40,607 bases of DNA from positions 1-40,607 of the forward strand of contig JANWVQ010000176.1 of the NCBI GenBank assembly GCA_025056745.1, read 5' to 3'. Position 1 is the stretch's first letter, and the number at the start of each line of letters is the position of its first letter. This DNA is from Ignavibacterium sp. (lineage in GTDB: Bacteria; Bacteroidota; Ignavibacteria; Ignavibacteriales; Ignavibacteriaceae). Under the pieces are notes generated by a model that did no database searches, was not told the origin of the DNA, and saw only the letters and a program-made list of their open reading frames with translations. Shown piece by piece: positions 25,557 through 35,187 of this stretch. Position numbers and translations under genes: made by a program.

Positions 25557-27293
25557 ATGAATTTCTTCTTTAAATTAACCTTTTTATTGAGCTTTATAGT
25601 CTTAGGTATCTTGCTTGAAAAGATAAATTCCAATAACACCAAACATCAATTGAACTTCTCTGATGAGTTAAAAAACTATCTCGTAATTAGATTTAATCAA
25701 ATTGATTCAACTGATTTTCTTTTCGCCTTTATAAAAGATAATTTCGAAAATTTAAAGAGCTTTTATTCAACGAATAATTTTAAACCTGTAATATTCAGCG
25801 ATTTAAAATCAATATATATAGTAGATTCATTATTAGCCTTTTTTGAGAAATCAAATGAACACGGAATAAATCCTGAGGTTTATAATATCAAAGTCATAAA
25901 AAATGAATTAAAAAAAATTACCGAACCCAATAAATCATTAAATGAAAAATATTCTCATATAATTAATTCAGAGATTTTAATTGCAAATTCGTTAATCAAT
26001 TACTCAACTCATCTCAGGCAAGGTTTTGTTGACCCTACGAAATTGTTCTCTCCAAATTATGTATTACCACATCGAATCCTATCTGACAAAGATAAAATGG
26101 AAGTTTTAAGTACTAAAAATAAAGTTGCATTTTTAGATTCAATTCAACCTAAATCAGAGAGATACGTAAGACTTCAAAATGCGTTGAAAAGATACGAGTC
26201 AATTGCAAATGTAAACTGGGAAACTATTTCATTAACTAAAAATAAAATAGAACCTGGAGATTTTTTCCCTCAAATCAAAAACGTTTATAAGAGACTAGTT
26301 TTATTAGGATTTATTGACACAACAAAATTTCAAAAATTGACTTCTAACAAATATGAAAAATTTTTAGTTGAACCTGTAAAATCATTTCAAAAATCTCACG
26401 GCTTGATTCCTGATGGAGTTATAGGCAAAACAACAATAGAACGTCTTAACATTACTCCTCAAGAGTATGTAAAGAAAATAAAACTTAATCTTGAAAGATT
26501 CAGATGGTATGATTATACAGATTCTTCAAAATATATTCTTGTTAACATTCCTGACTTTAATCTTAGAATAATCGAAGGCAAAAAAGAAGTTTCAGCAATT
26601 AAAGTTTGCGTCGGAAGAAAAATCAATTGGCAAACTCCTATTCTGTATGGTCAATTAAGTCATTTGGTATTAAATCCAACTTGGTCTGTGCCTCAAAGTA
26701 TTGTACAAGAAGAAATTTTGAGCGGATTAAAAAAAGATTCTTTGTATTTGAAAAAAAGAAACTTCAGAGCATATAAAAATGGCAAGAGAGTAGATTTGTC
26801 TGAAATAAATGTCAAAGAATTAAAAACTAAAAAAATACGTTTGATTCAAGATCCGGGTGCTGGCAACGCTCTTGGAAAAATAAAATTTATGTTTGATAAT
26901 TCTTTTGGAGTTTATCTTCACGATACTCCAACACGTGCACCTTTTAATTATACAAATCGAGCAGTTAGTCACGGCTGTGTAAGGGTTGAAAATCCTTACT
27001 TGCTTGCAGAGTTTTTATTAAAAAATAATTCCGAATGGACAATTGATTATGTAAAGTTAGAAACTGGACAACAATTAGACGATAAAAATATCTTGGCTGA
27101 ATTTCAAAAAGTAAGAAATAAATTAAGAAAAAACTTTAGTTATGGGAAAACAACAGAAGTTTATTTGAATAATCATATAAATTTATTTATTGATTACTTC
27201 ACTGTATGGGTTGATGAAAATGGAATACTTAATTACAGAGAAGATGTTTACAATAAAGACATAGTACTCGAAAAAAGTTTACCAATTTGGTAA
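25557..27293 (+). CDS. L,D-transpeptidase, YcbB (LdtD) type
   Basis: 578 residues from ATG 25557, the preferred start because it gives an N-terminal membrane or signal segment MNFFFKLTFLLSFIVLGILL; the frame is open further up to 25455, but that adds 34 residues with no clear role. Parts: a YcbB-type scaffold domain around residues 50-250, a peptidoglycan-binding helix motif FQKSHGLIPDGVIGKTTIER (about 315-335), and a YkuD domain with the catalytic SHGCVRVENP and a VYLHDTP loop. It makes 3-3 cross-links in peptidoglycan in the periplasm. Codons end two bases from the convergent trkH stop, inside a shared hairpin. Confidence 0.88.
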   Translation: MNFFFKLTFLLSFIVLGILLEKINSNNTKHQLNFSDELKNYLVIRFNQIDSTDFLFAFIKDNFENLKSFYSTNNFKPVIFSDLKSIYIVDSLLAFFEKSNEHGINPEVYNIKVIKNELKKITEPNKSLNEKYSHIINSEILIANSLINYSTHLRQGFVDPTKLFSPNYVLPHRILSDKDKMEVLSTKNKVAFLDSIQPKSERYVRLQNALKRYESIANVNWETISLTKNKIEPGDFFPQIKNVYKRLVLLGFIDTTKFQKLTSNKYEKFLVEPVKSFQKSHGLIPDGVIGKTTIERLNITPQEYVKKIKLNLERFRWYDYTDSSKYILVNIPDFNLRIIEGKKEVSAIKVCVGRKINWQTPILYGQLSHLVLNPTWSVPQSIVQEEILSGLKKDSLYLKKRNFRAYKNGKRVDLSEINVKELKTKKIRLIQDPGAGNALGKIKFMFDNSFGVYLHDTPTRAPFNYTNRAVSHGCVRVENPYLLAEFLLKNNSEWTIDYVKLETGQQLDDKNILAEFQKVRNKLRKNFSYGKTTEVYLNNHINLFIDYFTVWVDENGILNYREDVYNKDIVLEKSLPIW

Positions 27294-27294
27294 A
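27278..27294. terminator. Small hairpin overlapping the stop codon of the L,D-transpeptidase
   Basis: TTTACC (27278-27283), 5-base loop, GGTAAA (27289-27294). Read leftward it is followed by CTTTTTT, read rightward by ATTACTTTTT, so it can serve both convergent genes. The transpeptidase stop (27291-27293) is inside the stem, and the trkH stop lies just beyond. AT-rich, so of moderate strength. Confidence 0.5.
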
Positions 27295-27295
27295 A

Positions 27296-28744
27296 TTACT
27301 TTTTCCAGAAAGAAGGCGAAAGCATAACTAATACAGTAAAAATTTCTAATCTACCAATCAACATAAAAACGCTTAAAACCCATTTATCAAAATCTGGTAA
27401 AGTTGAAAAATTTCCTACAGGTCCGACAACTCCTAAACCAGGTCCGACATTTCCTAAACAAGTGGCAGATGCCCCGATAGCGGTAAAAAAATCTAAACCA
27501 GATAAAGAAAGAATTAGTGCTCCGATGATAAATATTAAAATATAAATCATAAAAAAAGCCTGAACATTAGAAATTATTTCTTGGCTTACTGCCTTTTCAT
27601 TAAATCTTACAGGGATAATTGCCCGTGGATGAATTAATCTTTTAAATTCAAGCCAGCTATTTTTTAACATTAGTGAATGACGAGCGAATTTTATCCCGCC
27701 ACCAGTTGAACCAGTACATCCACCAATGAATAACAAAACAAAAAATACTATTCGAGAGAAAGGAGCCCAATTCTCATAATCTGATGAAACAAATCCTGTC
27801 GTTGTAACCAATGATGTAACGTGAAATAAAGTTTGTCTAAATGATTCCTCAAAGCTAAAGTTATGATGTGGTCTATGAATAAACATTACAATTAAAGTTG
27901 CACCAATTAGAAAAGAAACATATAACTTAAATTCTGTATTCTTTTTGAAGACTTCAAAGTTTCCGTGTAAGGCAAAATAGTGCAAAGAGAAATTTGTACC
28001 TGCTAAAAACATAAAGAAGATAAATACATATTGAACAAAAATAGAATCATAATAAGCTGTGCTTGCATTCTTAGTTGAGAATCCTCCCGTTGCCATCGTT
28101 GTAAAAGAATGATTAATTGCATCAAATAGACTTAAACCACCAATAACTAAAAACAGAACCTCTGCTGCAGTGAAAATCACATAAATTCCCCAAAGTCGTT
28201 TTGCCGTTTCTTTAACGCGTGGATGGAATTTATCTTTTGTTATTCCAGGTACTTCAGCTGAAAAAAGTTGCATCCCACCAATTCCTAATAACGGCATAAT
28301 TGCAAGAGACAATACAATAATTCCCATTCCACCAATCCATTGAGTCATACTTCTCCAAAAAAGTAATCCTGAAGGAAGCTTTTCAATATCTCCAATAATT
28401 GTTGCTCCAGTAGTTGTAAATCCGGACATAGTTTCAAAAAATGCATCTGTGAAAGAGGGAATCGAGCCGTGAATTAAAAATGGTATAGAACCAAAAGCTG
28501 ACATAAAAATCCAACCTAATGTAACGATTAAATAACCTTCTCGCTTTCCTAAATTAGATTTATCAGCATCCTTTGTAAAAAACCAAAGAGCAACACCTGT
28601 TATTATTGTTATTAAAGAAGATATTAGTAATGAAATAATATCATCATCCTTATAGTAAATTGAAAACGGGATCCCGGGCAGCATCAATAATCCGGTTAGA
28701 ATTAGTAAAAATCCAATTACATTAAAAATGATTTTAATATTCAT
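27296..28744 (-). CDS. trkH: Potassium uptake membrane subunit TrkH, second copy
   Basis: 482 residues, polytopic. The four pore loops keep the filter glycines: SGFTTTGATI (about 106-115), MATGGFSTKN (about 216-225), TTTGFVSSDY (about 313-322) and CLGNVGPGLG (about 433-442). Trk/Ktr/HKT-type uptake of K+ driven by the membrane potential, with TrkA as cytoplasmic gate. Similar over its whole length to the next gene upstream, which also has 482 residues, so it is a tandem duplicate. Last gene of the operon trkA-trkH-trkH; 12 bases after the first copy. Different loops suggest some divergence in regulation or affinity. Confidence 0.93.
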   Translation of the reverse strand: MNIKIIFNVIGFLLILTGLLMLPGIPFSIYYKDDDIISLLISSLITIITGVALWFFTKDADKSNLGKREGYLIVTLGWIFMSAFGSIPFLIHGSIPSFTDAFFETMSGFTTTGATIIGDIEKLPSGLLFWRSMTQWIGGMGIIVLSLAIMPLLGIGGMQLFSAEVPGITKDKFHPRVKETAKRLWGIYVIFTAAEVLFLVIGGLSLFDAINHSFTTMATGGFSTKNASTAYYDSIFVQYVFIFFMFLAGTNFSLHYFALHGNFEVFKKNTEFKLYVSFLIGATLIVMFIHRPHHNFSFEESFRQTLFHVTSLVTTTGFVSSDYENWAPFSRIVFFVLLFIGGCTGSTGGGIKFARHSLMLKNSWLEFKRLIHPRAIIPVRFNEKAVSQEIISNVQAFFMIYILIFIIGALILSLSGLDFFTAIGASATCLGNVGPGLGVVGPVGNFSTLPDFDKWVLSVFMLIGRLEIFTVLVMLSPSFWKK

Positions 28745-28756
28745 TTAATGAAGAGA

Positions 28757-30205
28757 TTATTTTTTCCAGAATGAAGGTGAGAATAAAATTAAAACTGTGA
28801 ATATTTCTAATCTTCCAAGAATCATAACAAAACTTAGAATCCATTTTCCAATTTCAGGAACTGAGCTGTAATTTGTAACAGGGCCTGTTGAATTTAATCC
28901 AGGACCTATGTTTGCCAAACAAGCTGCTACAGAGCCCATCGAAGAGGTAGCGTCCATTCCAGCAATATTTAATGCAACTGAACTTATTCCAAAAATAAAT
29001 AAGTAAAGAAGAACAAACCCTCCTACTTTTGCTATAATCTCTGGGTGCACAGCTTTGCCATTATGTCTAACAGGAATTATTGCGTTAGGATGTATTAATC
29101 TTTTGAACTCCATTAAGCTGTTTTTTAATAACAACTGATATCTTACCATTTTTACTCCACCGCTAGTTGATCCTGCACAAGCACCAAATAGTAGTAAGAT
29201 TAAAAATATCTCAGTGAAAAAAGGAGCCCACTGTTGATAATCAACTGTTGAGAATCCAGTTGAACTTAAAACTGAAATATAACTGAAAGCTGCTTGTCTG
29301 AATGAAAATTCGGGATCAATTTTATTGTTGATAGTAAGGAATAAACCAGTTGAAATTATAAGAAACATAATTAGACCAAAGTAAAAACGAAATTCACTAT
29401 CCTGAAAATATGTTTTAATCTCTCCTTTTAGAGCTAAATAGTGCAATGAAAAATTTGTCCCTGCAATGAACATAAAAATGATAATTACATACTCGATATA
29501 AGGTGAATTGTAATATGCAATGCTCTGGTTTTTAGTAGAAAACCCACCACTTGCTAATGTACCAAAAGAATGACAAAGTGAGTCAAACAAGTTCATTCCG
29601 CCAAGCAATAAAAGAAAAGTTTCCAACATAGTAAAAAGAACATAAATTGCCCATAATCTCTTTGCTGTTTCTTGAACTCGTGGATGTAATTTATCTTTGG
29701 TTGGGCCTGCAACTTCCGCCTGATATAGCTGCATACCCCCAACTCCTAATAAAGGCAAGATAGCAATTGATAATACAATAATTCCCATTCCACCAATCCA
29801 GTGAGTCATACTTCGCCAGAATAATATACCGTGCGGAAGTTTTTCTATATCACTTAATATTGTTGCTCCAGTTGTAGTAAAACCAGAAACAGTTTCAAAG
29901 AAAGCATCTGTAAAAGAAGGAATATATCCAGTAATAACAAAAGGTAAAGTTCCAAATAAAGACATAAAAATCCAGCCTGCACTTACGATCAAATATCCTT
30001 CTCTTTTCCCAATCTCTTTGTCTAAATTTTTCCTGGTAAAAAACCATAAAAGAAAACCCGTTAAAGCAGTAATAAAACTTGATAGAAGTATTGCAAGAAT
30101 ATCATCATCTTTATAGTAAAGAGAGAAGAGAATTCCTGGCAGCATTAAAGCACCAGTCAACATTAGTAAAAAGCCAAGGAAGTTAAAAACAAATTTATAA
30201 TTCAT
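28757..30205 (-). CDS. trkH: Potassium uptake membrane subunit TrkH, first copy
   Basis: 482 residues with the same pore landmarks: SGFTTTGATI (about 106-115), LASGGFSTKN, SSTGFSTVDY and CLANIGPGLN. It starts one base after the trkA stop, so the two are likely translated together. The copy that follows is the duplicate. Known trkH genes occur mostly as one per trkA; a double set can give two transporters with different K+ affinity or salt behaviour, as with TrkH and TrkG in E. coli, but which copy has which role cannot be read from the sequence. Confidence 0.93.
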   Translation of the reverse strand: MNYKFVFNFLGFLLMLTGALMLPGILFSLYYKDDDILAILLSSFITALTGFLLWFFTRKNLDKEIGKREGYLIVSAGWIFMSLFGTLPFVITGYIPSFTDAFFETVSGFTTTGATILSDIEKLPHGILFWRSMTHWIGGMGIIVLSIAILPLLGVGGMQLYQAEVAGPTKDKLHPRVQETAKRLWAIYVLFTMLETFLLLLGGMNLFDSLCHSFGTLASGGFSTKNQSIAYYNSPYIEYVIIIFMFIAGTNFSLHYLALKGEIKTYFQDSEFRFYFGLIMFLIISTGLFLTINNKIDPEFSFRQAAFSYISVLSSTGFSTVDYQQWAPFFTEIFLILLLFGACAGSTSGGVKMVRYQLLLKNSLMEFKRLIHPNAIIPVRHNGKAVHPEIIAKVGGFVLLYLFIFGISSVALNIAGMDATSSMGSVAACLANIGPGLNSTGPVTNYSSVPEIGKWILSFVMILGRLEIFTVLILFSPSFWKK

Positions 30206-30206
30206 A

Positions 30207-31547
30207 TTATTTGAAGAGTTTTTCTACTTCAAGGACAACATCGGGGAGACAGATAACTACGACACTGTCACCAGGTTTAATTTGTGTATCTCCTGTTGCA
30301 ATGAACGATTCCTCTCCGCGAACTATTCCTCCAACAATTGCTCCTTTTGGAAAATCAACATCTTTTATTTTATCCTTTGTAACATCCGAACCCGATATTG
30401 CTTTGAATTCAAGAACTTCAGCATCAATACCTTCTAAAGATGCGTAGGATAATAGTTCGCCTCGTTTTATATATCGTGAAATGTTATTAGCAGCGATGAG
30501 TTTTTTATTAATCAAAGAATCTAATCCAATTGTTTGTGTTAATGGCACGTATTCAACTTTATCTACTAATGCAATAGTTTTTTTAACTCCCAAATGTTTT
30601 GCGAGTAAGCAAGAGATTATATTAGTTTCAGCGTCTTCTGTTACTGCGACAAAAGCATCAATATCAATTATTCCTTCTTGAGCAAGTAAGTCTATATCTC
30701 TTCCATCACCTTGAATGACTAAAGTATTTGGTAAAGAATCGGCTAATTCATAAGCTTTTTCGCTATTTGAATCAATTAATTTAACTGTCATTTTATCACT
30801 GATAGCTTCTGCTACCTTTCTACCAATTTTACCTCCGCCTAAGATCATTATCTTATCAAATTTTATATCTTCTTTGCCAGCTAATTTTAAGACCTGATCA
30901 ATTGCGCCTGATTTTGAAATAACAAATACCTGATCATTAGGTAAAAATTTGTCATTTCCTTTTGGAATTATAGTTCTCAAGTTTCTATAAATTGCAACGA
31001 CTCTAAAATCCATTGAAGGATTTTGTTTTGTGATTTCAGAAAGAGTTTTGTGAATTATTGGGGCATTTTTGTCAAGTTTTAAACCAATTACTGAAATTTT
31101 TCCTTTTTGAAATTCAACAATATCTGTTGCAGCGGTTCTGTTGATCAAATTAACTATTTCTTTAGCAGCAAGCTCCTCAGGATAAATCATAAAATCTATT
31201 CCAATTTTCATAAAGTATTCTTGATTATCACTTTCGAGATATTCTGCATTGCCAATTCGAGCGATGGTTTTTTTTGCGCCGAGTCTCTTACCAAGTATTG
31301 AAGTAGTTATATTGACTTCTTCTGATGATGTAACTGAAACCAACAGATCTGCTTTTTCTACGTTAGCTAACTTTAAAGTTCGAACTGAAGTTGAAGAGCC
31401 TTGAATAGTTAGAATATCAGCTGATTTTTCTAAGTAAGATAGGCGTTCTTTATCTTTATCAATGGCTATTATATCGTGATTTTCATTTGATAATTTCTTA
31501 GCCAGTTGGTGCCCTACATCTCCAAGTCCAGCAATTATTATTCGCAT
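30207..31547 (-). CDS. trkA: Trk potassium channel regulatory protein TrkA
   Basis: 446 residues made of two RCK modules. The first Rossmann motif is IIAGLGDVGHQLAKKL (about 3-18), the second ILGGGKIGRKVAEAI (about 234-248); each is followed by a TrkA-C domain (about 140-220 and 365-446). It binds NAD(H) and/or ATP on the cytoplasmic side and gates TrkH. First gene of the operon with two trkH copies, so one TrkA probably serves both. The two-module form is the Gram-negative type. Confidence 0.95.
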   Translation of the reverse strand: MRIIIAGLGDVGHQLAKKLSNENHDIIAIDKDKERLSYLEKSADILTIQGSSTSVRTLKLANVEKADLLVSVTSSEEVNITTSILGKRLGAKKTIARIGNAEYLESDNQEYFMKIGIDFMIYPEELAAKEIVNLINRTAATDIVEFQKGKISVIGLKLDKNAPIIHKTLSEITKQNPSMDFRVVAIYRNLRTIIPKGNDKFLPNDQVFVISKSGAIDQVLKLAGKEDIKFDKIMILGGGKIGRKVAEAISDKMTVKLIDSNSEKAYELADSLPNTLVIQGDGRDIDLLAQEGIIDIDAFVAVTEDAETNIISCLLAKHLGVKKTIALVDKVEYVPLTQTIGLDSLINKKLIAANNISRYIKRGELLSYASLEGIDAEVLEFKAISGSDVTKDKIKDVDFPKGAIVGGIVRGEESFIATGDTQIKPGDSVVVICLPDVVLEVEKLFK

Positions 31548-31621
31548 ATTTTCTCTTTTAGTATTGTTATAAATTCAGAAATATTTAATTATTGATAATT
31601 AAAATCATTATCAAGAAAAAA

Positions 31622-31673
31622 GCTTGTTGAATTTCCATAGTAGAAAACTAACAAGGTCGAAATTTCAACAAGC
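31622..31673 (-). terminator. Terminator of the TPR-protein operon
   Basis: Arms GCTTGTTGAATTTC (31622-31635) and GAAATTTCAACAAGC (31659-31673) pair with one bulge over a loop of about 23 bases. Read leftward the stem is followed by TTTTTT, so it ends the leftward kinase-yhaM-TPR transcript upstream of trkA. Confidence 0.75.
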
Positions 31674-31712
31674 CAGATGAATAAAAATTTTATATATCGA
31701 AAAAATTCATTC

Positions 31713-32486
31713 TCATTTTTTTATCGAATCGTAAAGTTTTTTTGCTTCAGCAAGCACCAAATCGTCATCTTCATCTTGAACAGGAGCTTTCTCTAATTTT
31801 TTGAGAGTCTCCTTAGCCTTTTCAGGTTGATCTTCTGCTATGTAAGCTTTTGCAAGTTCCAGCATAAACATTCTGAAATTAGGATAGAGTTTGTTTGCCG
31901 TTTCTAAAAGTTTCAATGCTTTAGCTGTATCGCCCCATCCTAAGCCTAAAGGCAATCTTACCAAATAAGATTTTTCACAAACTTTTAAGTGCGTTCTTCC
32001 TAAAACATAGTGTGCTAACGCTTGAACATAATTTCCGCCGTTTCCCAATTGAATTGCTTTTTCACAATCTGCTTTAACATCTTTGACAGTTCCTATTGCT
32101 GAAAAAACTCCTTGAAAAAGCGCTATTCTTCCATTTGCAATTGCTCTTCTGACATAAGTTATTGATTCATTAGGAGCTAATTTTACTGATTGATCTGCAT
32201 ATTCAAAAGCTTTTTTATAATATTCAAACTGCTCTTCTTTATCTTTATCAGTTTTATCTGGTAGATGCTCGCCGACATCAACATAGGCACGGCTCAAACG
32301 CCATTTTATTTGCCAATTGTTTGGATAATCTTTATCAGCTTTTTGTAATAGCTCGAGAACTTTTTTATGCTGAAATTCCCGTGCTAAGTTATCAGCTTGT
32401 TTGATTACATCATCGGCAGTTTGTGCAAAGTTGACTTGTATTAGTAGAAAAACCGACAATATTAGAAATAGTAATAGTTTTTTCAT
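31713..32486 (-). CDS. Exported TPR-repeat protein
   Basis: 257 residues with a signal peptide MKKLLLFLILSVFLLIQVNF ending near AQT. The rest is helical with tetratricopeptide-like repeats from about residue 24 to the end, for instance WQIKWRLSRAYVDVGEHLPD, NESITYVRRAIANGRIALFQ and NFRMFMLELAKAYIAEDQPE. It resembles the tetratricopeptide family of regulator-of-microtubule-dynamics type bacterial homologues, whose role is unknown; likely a periplasmic scaffold. Last gene after the yhaM-like gene (18 bases apart). No catalytic residues seen. Confidence 0.7.
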   Translation of the reverse strand: MKKLLLFLILSVFLLIQVNFAQTADDVIKQADNLAREFQHKKVLELLQKADKDYPNNWQIKWRLSRAYVDVGEHLPDKTDKDKEEQFEYYKKAFEYADQSVKLAPNESITYVRRAIANGRIALFQGVFSAIGTVKDVKADCEKAIQLGNGGNYVQALAHYVLGRTHLKVCEKSYLVRLPLGLGWGDTAKALKLLETANKLYPNFRMFMLELAKAYIAEDQPEKAKETLKKLEKAPVQDEDDDLVLAEAKKLYDSIKK

Positions 32487-32504
32487 AATCTTTCCTTTAA
32501 TTAG

Positions 32505-33515
32505 TTAATCGAATAATCCTTCTTGATAATTAGATTTGAAGTGAAGTTTGTGTTCGAATAATTCTGTGTTAGCAAGATTGATATATTTTGTCCAACCTGA
32601 TTGTGATTTTTGTTCTTTTTGAAGAGTTGTTTTATAAGCATTAGTTTTTGCACTTAATTCATCAGCGTGATATAAAACAGCAGCCTCAAGAGTTTTAGGA
32701 ATAACCGGCGAAGCATTTTCCAATTTACCTTGATGAGAGAGTAATAGGTGAAGTAAATTTAACTTCAAATCCTCAGGAAAGCTGCCAATTTTTTTGATTG
32801 CATCTTCAACTAAAGAAACAGCTATTGTAATGTGTCCAAGCAATTTACCTTTAGTAGTATATTCAAATCCAACTTCGGGGCTAATTTCTTCAATTTTACC
32901 CAAATCGTGAATCATTGCACCTGCAATTAACAAATCTCTGTTTATTTCTTTATGAAATTTACACATCAAATTACAAATTTCAATGATTTCGAGAGTATGC
33001 TCAATTAAACCTCCAACATAAGCGTGATGCCAATTTTTCCCAGCAGGATGTTTTGAAAATCTTTCTAATGTTTTTGAATCGAACAAAGTATTAATAAGTT
33101 TCTTGATATTTGGTTCTTTTATTCTATCCATCCAAGCTTTGAATTCCTTGATCATTTCATCAATTTTTCTTTCAGAGACTTTGAGAAAATCTTCCATAGA
33201 AACATCATCTCCATTTGAACAAAGTCTTATCGCTTCTGTTTCGATAGTGAGAATGTTATTATACTCTCCTACTTTTCCAAAAACCTTAATAATTTTTCCT
33301 GTTAATTTTTCATCAAGAGACAATTCTCTTAATTCTTGAAATCCTTTTACATCTTTCCATATGTTGGAAGTAATGGATGAGCTTTTATCTGAAAGTTCCA
33401 AACTCAGGAATTCATCATTGTTTTTAGTTTTTCTTAATTCACTTTTGCTTATGATAAAATAATGATTTACTTCGTCATTTTTTTTGAAGTCAGAGATACT
33501 TTTTTGTTTAAGCAT
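32505..33515 (-). CDS. yhaM: 3'-5' exoribonuclease YhaM-like (OB fold plus HD domain)
   Basis: 336 residues. The N-terminal part (1-95) is an OB-fold nucleic-acid-binding domain (FLSLELSDKSSSITSNIWKD). The HD domain runs from about 155 to 300, with HHAYVGGLIEHTLEI for the first ligands and AGAMIHDLGKIEEIS for the HD pair. YhaM trims RNA or DNA 3' ends with metal ions. It is close in size to the B. subtilis enzyme. Cotranscribed with the kinase upstream (8 bases) and the TPR gene downstream. Confidence 0.85.
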   Translation of the reverse strand: MLKQKSISDFKKNDEVNHYFIISKSELRKTKNNDEFLSLELSDKSSSITSNIWKDVKGFQELRELSLDEKLTGKIIKVFGKVGEYNNILTIETEAIRLCSNGDDVSMEDFLKVSERKIDEMIKEFKAWMDRIKEPNIKKLINTLFDSKTLERFSKHPAGKNWHHAYVGGLIEHTLEIIEICNLMCKFHKEINRDLLIAGAMIHDLGKIEEISPEVGFEYTTKGKLLGHITIAVSLVEDAIKKIGSFPEDLKLNLLHLLLSHQGKLENASPVIPKTLEAAVLYHADELSAKTNAYKTTLQKEQKSQSGWTKYINLANTELFEHKLHFKSNYQEGLFD

Positions 33516-33523
33516 TTAAATTC

Positions 33524-35086
33524 CTAAAAATGTCTTGCACACAGTATTTCGGAGATCATTTCAGTAAATTTATTAAAATCTATCGGTTTGGTAATAAACT
33601 TTTCTACTCCATAAGGTTGATACTTTTCAATTTCTTTAGGATTTTCAGTAAGTAAAACAATCGGGTTGCTGAAATTTGGAATTATTTCATTTAATGATTT
33701 GATAAACTCTAATCCATCCATTAATTCAACATTTGGATTTAATAATATTAAAGCTGGTATTCTTTCCAAAGCTAATTCTAGAGCTTTATATGAATTACTA
33801 CAAGTAATAGTTTTGAACATCCAAAAACTTTCTGTCAAAGTTTTTCTCAACTCTTCCAATAATTTTTGATCCGGTTCTATAATCAAAATTACATCTTCCA
33901 TACTTGGAAAAGTAAGATGAAATTCTGTTCCTTCATTTTCTTTAGAATAAAACCAAATTTGTCCTCCGTGTTTTTCAACAATTTCTTTGACAAGAGAAAG
34001 CCCAACTCCACTGCCTTTTTCTCCTTTTGTCCCTTTTTGAGTGAAGAGATTATCTAAATTAAATAACTTTGAACGATGTTCTTCAGGAATTCCAACTCCT
34101 TCGTCTTTAATAATAAGTTCGACGAAATCTTTATTAAATCGATTTGAGTATATACTGATTTTTTTCCCCTCAGGAGTGAATTTTATTGAGTTACTCAGCA
34201 AATTAGTTATTGCCTGAAGAGCAAGACGTTCATCAACTTTGATATGAATTGAATCATCAACCTGAGTTTTTATCTCAATGTTCTTTCGGATTGACATTCC
34301 TGTTAGATTTGAAATGCTGTTGTAAACCAAATTTGCCAAAGAAATTTTTTGAGGATTTAGTTTGATTCTACCTAGTTTTATGTTTGACCAATCAAGAATG
34401 TAGTTAACAAATTGTAATTGGTTAGTTGCAGAATCTTGGATGTAAGTTAAAAATTCGTTTCGTTCCTTCTCTGATAAGGAGTTATCATTTAATAAAATTT
34501 CAGTAAAACCAATTATACTTGTAAAAGGTGCTCTTAAATCGTGTGAAAGAATGGATAAAAATTTATCTCTTGAAAAAATTTGTTCTTTAAGATTTTCAAT
34601 AGTATGAGTTAGTGAGCTAAAACTTCTCTTAAAAATTGTAATATCATTTGAAAGACCCGTTAATGTAAGAACACCATTTTCTTTGCTTTTGATTATCTTC
34701 TCAAGAATATATAAGAAACCTCCTTTAGGCTTTTTGATTTTATATTCGTGTTCTAAAAGCGTGGTATCATCATTGTTTAATAGGTTTTCAAATTTGGATT
34801 GGTAATCAGATAAATCATCTTCAGCGATGAAAGGAATGAGTCCGTTTGATAATTTTTCTTTTTCCGAAATATCAATGCCAAGTATCTCTAATAAATTTTT
34901 TGAATAAAAGAAATTTTTCTCTTTCTTAAAGATTTGATATTTCCAAAGAAAAACATCATATTTAATTGCCGGAAAACCATCTACGAACTTTTCAAAACAT
35001 TCAAAAACTATTTGCTGATCTGATTGGTTTTCCTCTGAATTTACTTCGTTATCTGAGTATTTATTCTCTTCCATTACACAATTCAA
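33524..35086 (-). CDS. Hybrid sensor histidine kinase with a degenerate receiver
   Basis: 520 residues, no membrane segment, so cytoplasmic. A PAS-like domain covers about 25-150. The dimerisation helix has the phosphoacceptor His182 in FLSILSHDLRAPFTS; the ATPase has the N box NLLSNSIKFTPEG (about 295-307), DEGVGIPEE and GSGVGLSLVKEIVEKHGG. The C-terminal receiver (about 398-518) keeps Thr480 (VLLTENP) and Lys500 (FITKPID), but the phosphoacceptor position is Asn450 in LILLNPNVELMDG, so the usual phosphotransfer to Asp cannot occur. Either the receiver is a phospho-independent partner domain or the kinase phosphorylates another protein. Two starts are possible, Met1 or Met5. Confidence 0.85.
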   Translation of the reverse strand: MNCVMEENKYSDNEVNSEENQSDQQIVFECFEKFVDGFPAIKYDVFLWKYQIFKKEKNFFYSKNLLEILGIDISEKEKLSNGLIPFIAEDDLSDYQSKFENLLNNDDTTLLEHEYKIKKPKGGFLYILEKIIKSKENGVLTLTGLSNDITIFKRSFSSLTHTIENLKEQIFSRDKFLSILSHDLRAPFTSIIGFTEILLNDNSLSEKERNEFLTYIQDSATNQLQFVNYILDWSNIKLGRIKLNPQKISLANLVYNSISNLTGMSIRKNIEIKTQVDDSIHIKVDERLALQAITNLLSNSIKFTPEGKKISIYSNRFNKDFVELIIKDEGVGIPEEHRSKLFNLDNLFTQKGTKGEKGSGVGLSLVKEIVEKHGGQIWFYSKENEGTEFHLTFPSMEDVILIIEPDQKLLEELRKTLTESFWMFKTITCSNSYKALELALERIPALILLNPNVELMDGLEFIKSLNEIIPNFSNPIVLLTENPKEIEKYQPYGVEKFITKPIDFNKFTEMISEILCARHF

Positions 35087-35187
35087 TTTTCTACCTAAAT
35101 ATAATAAATAAATAAATTGCTAATACAATACATATTTGAACTTTATATCTAAATGAGTTTGTTTTTGACATAAAAAAATTGAGGAAT

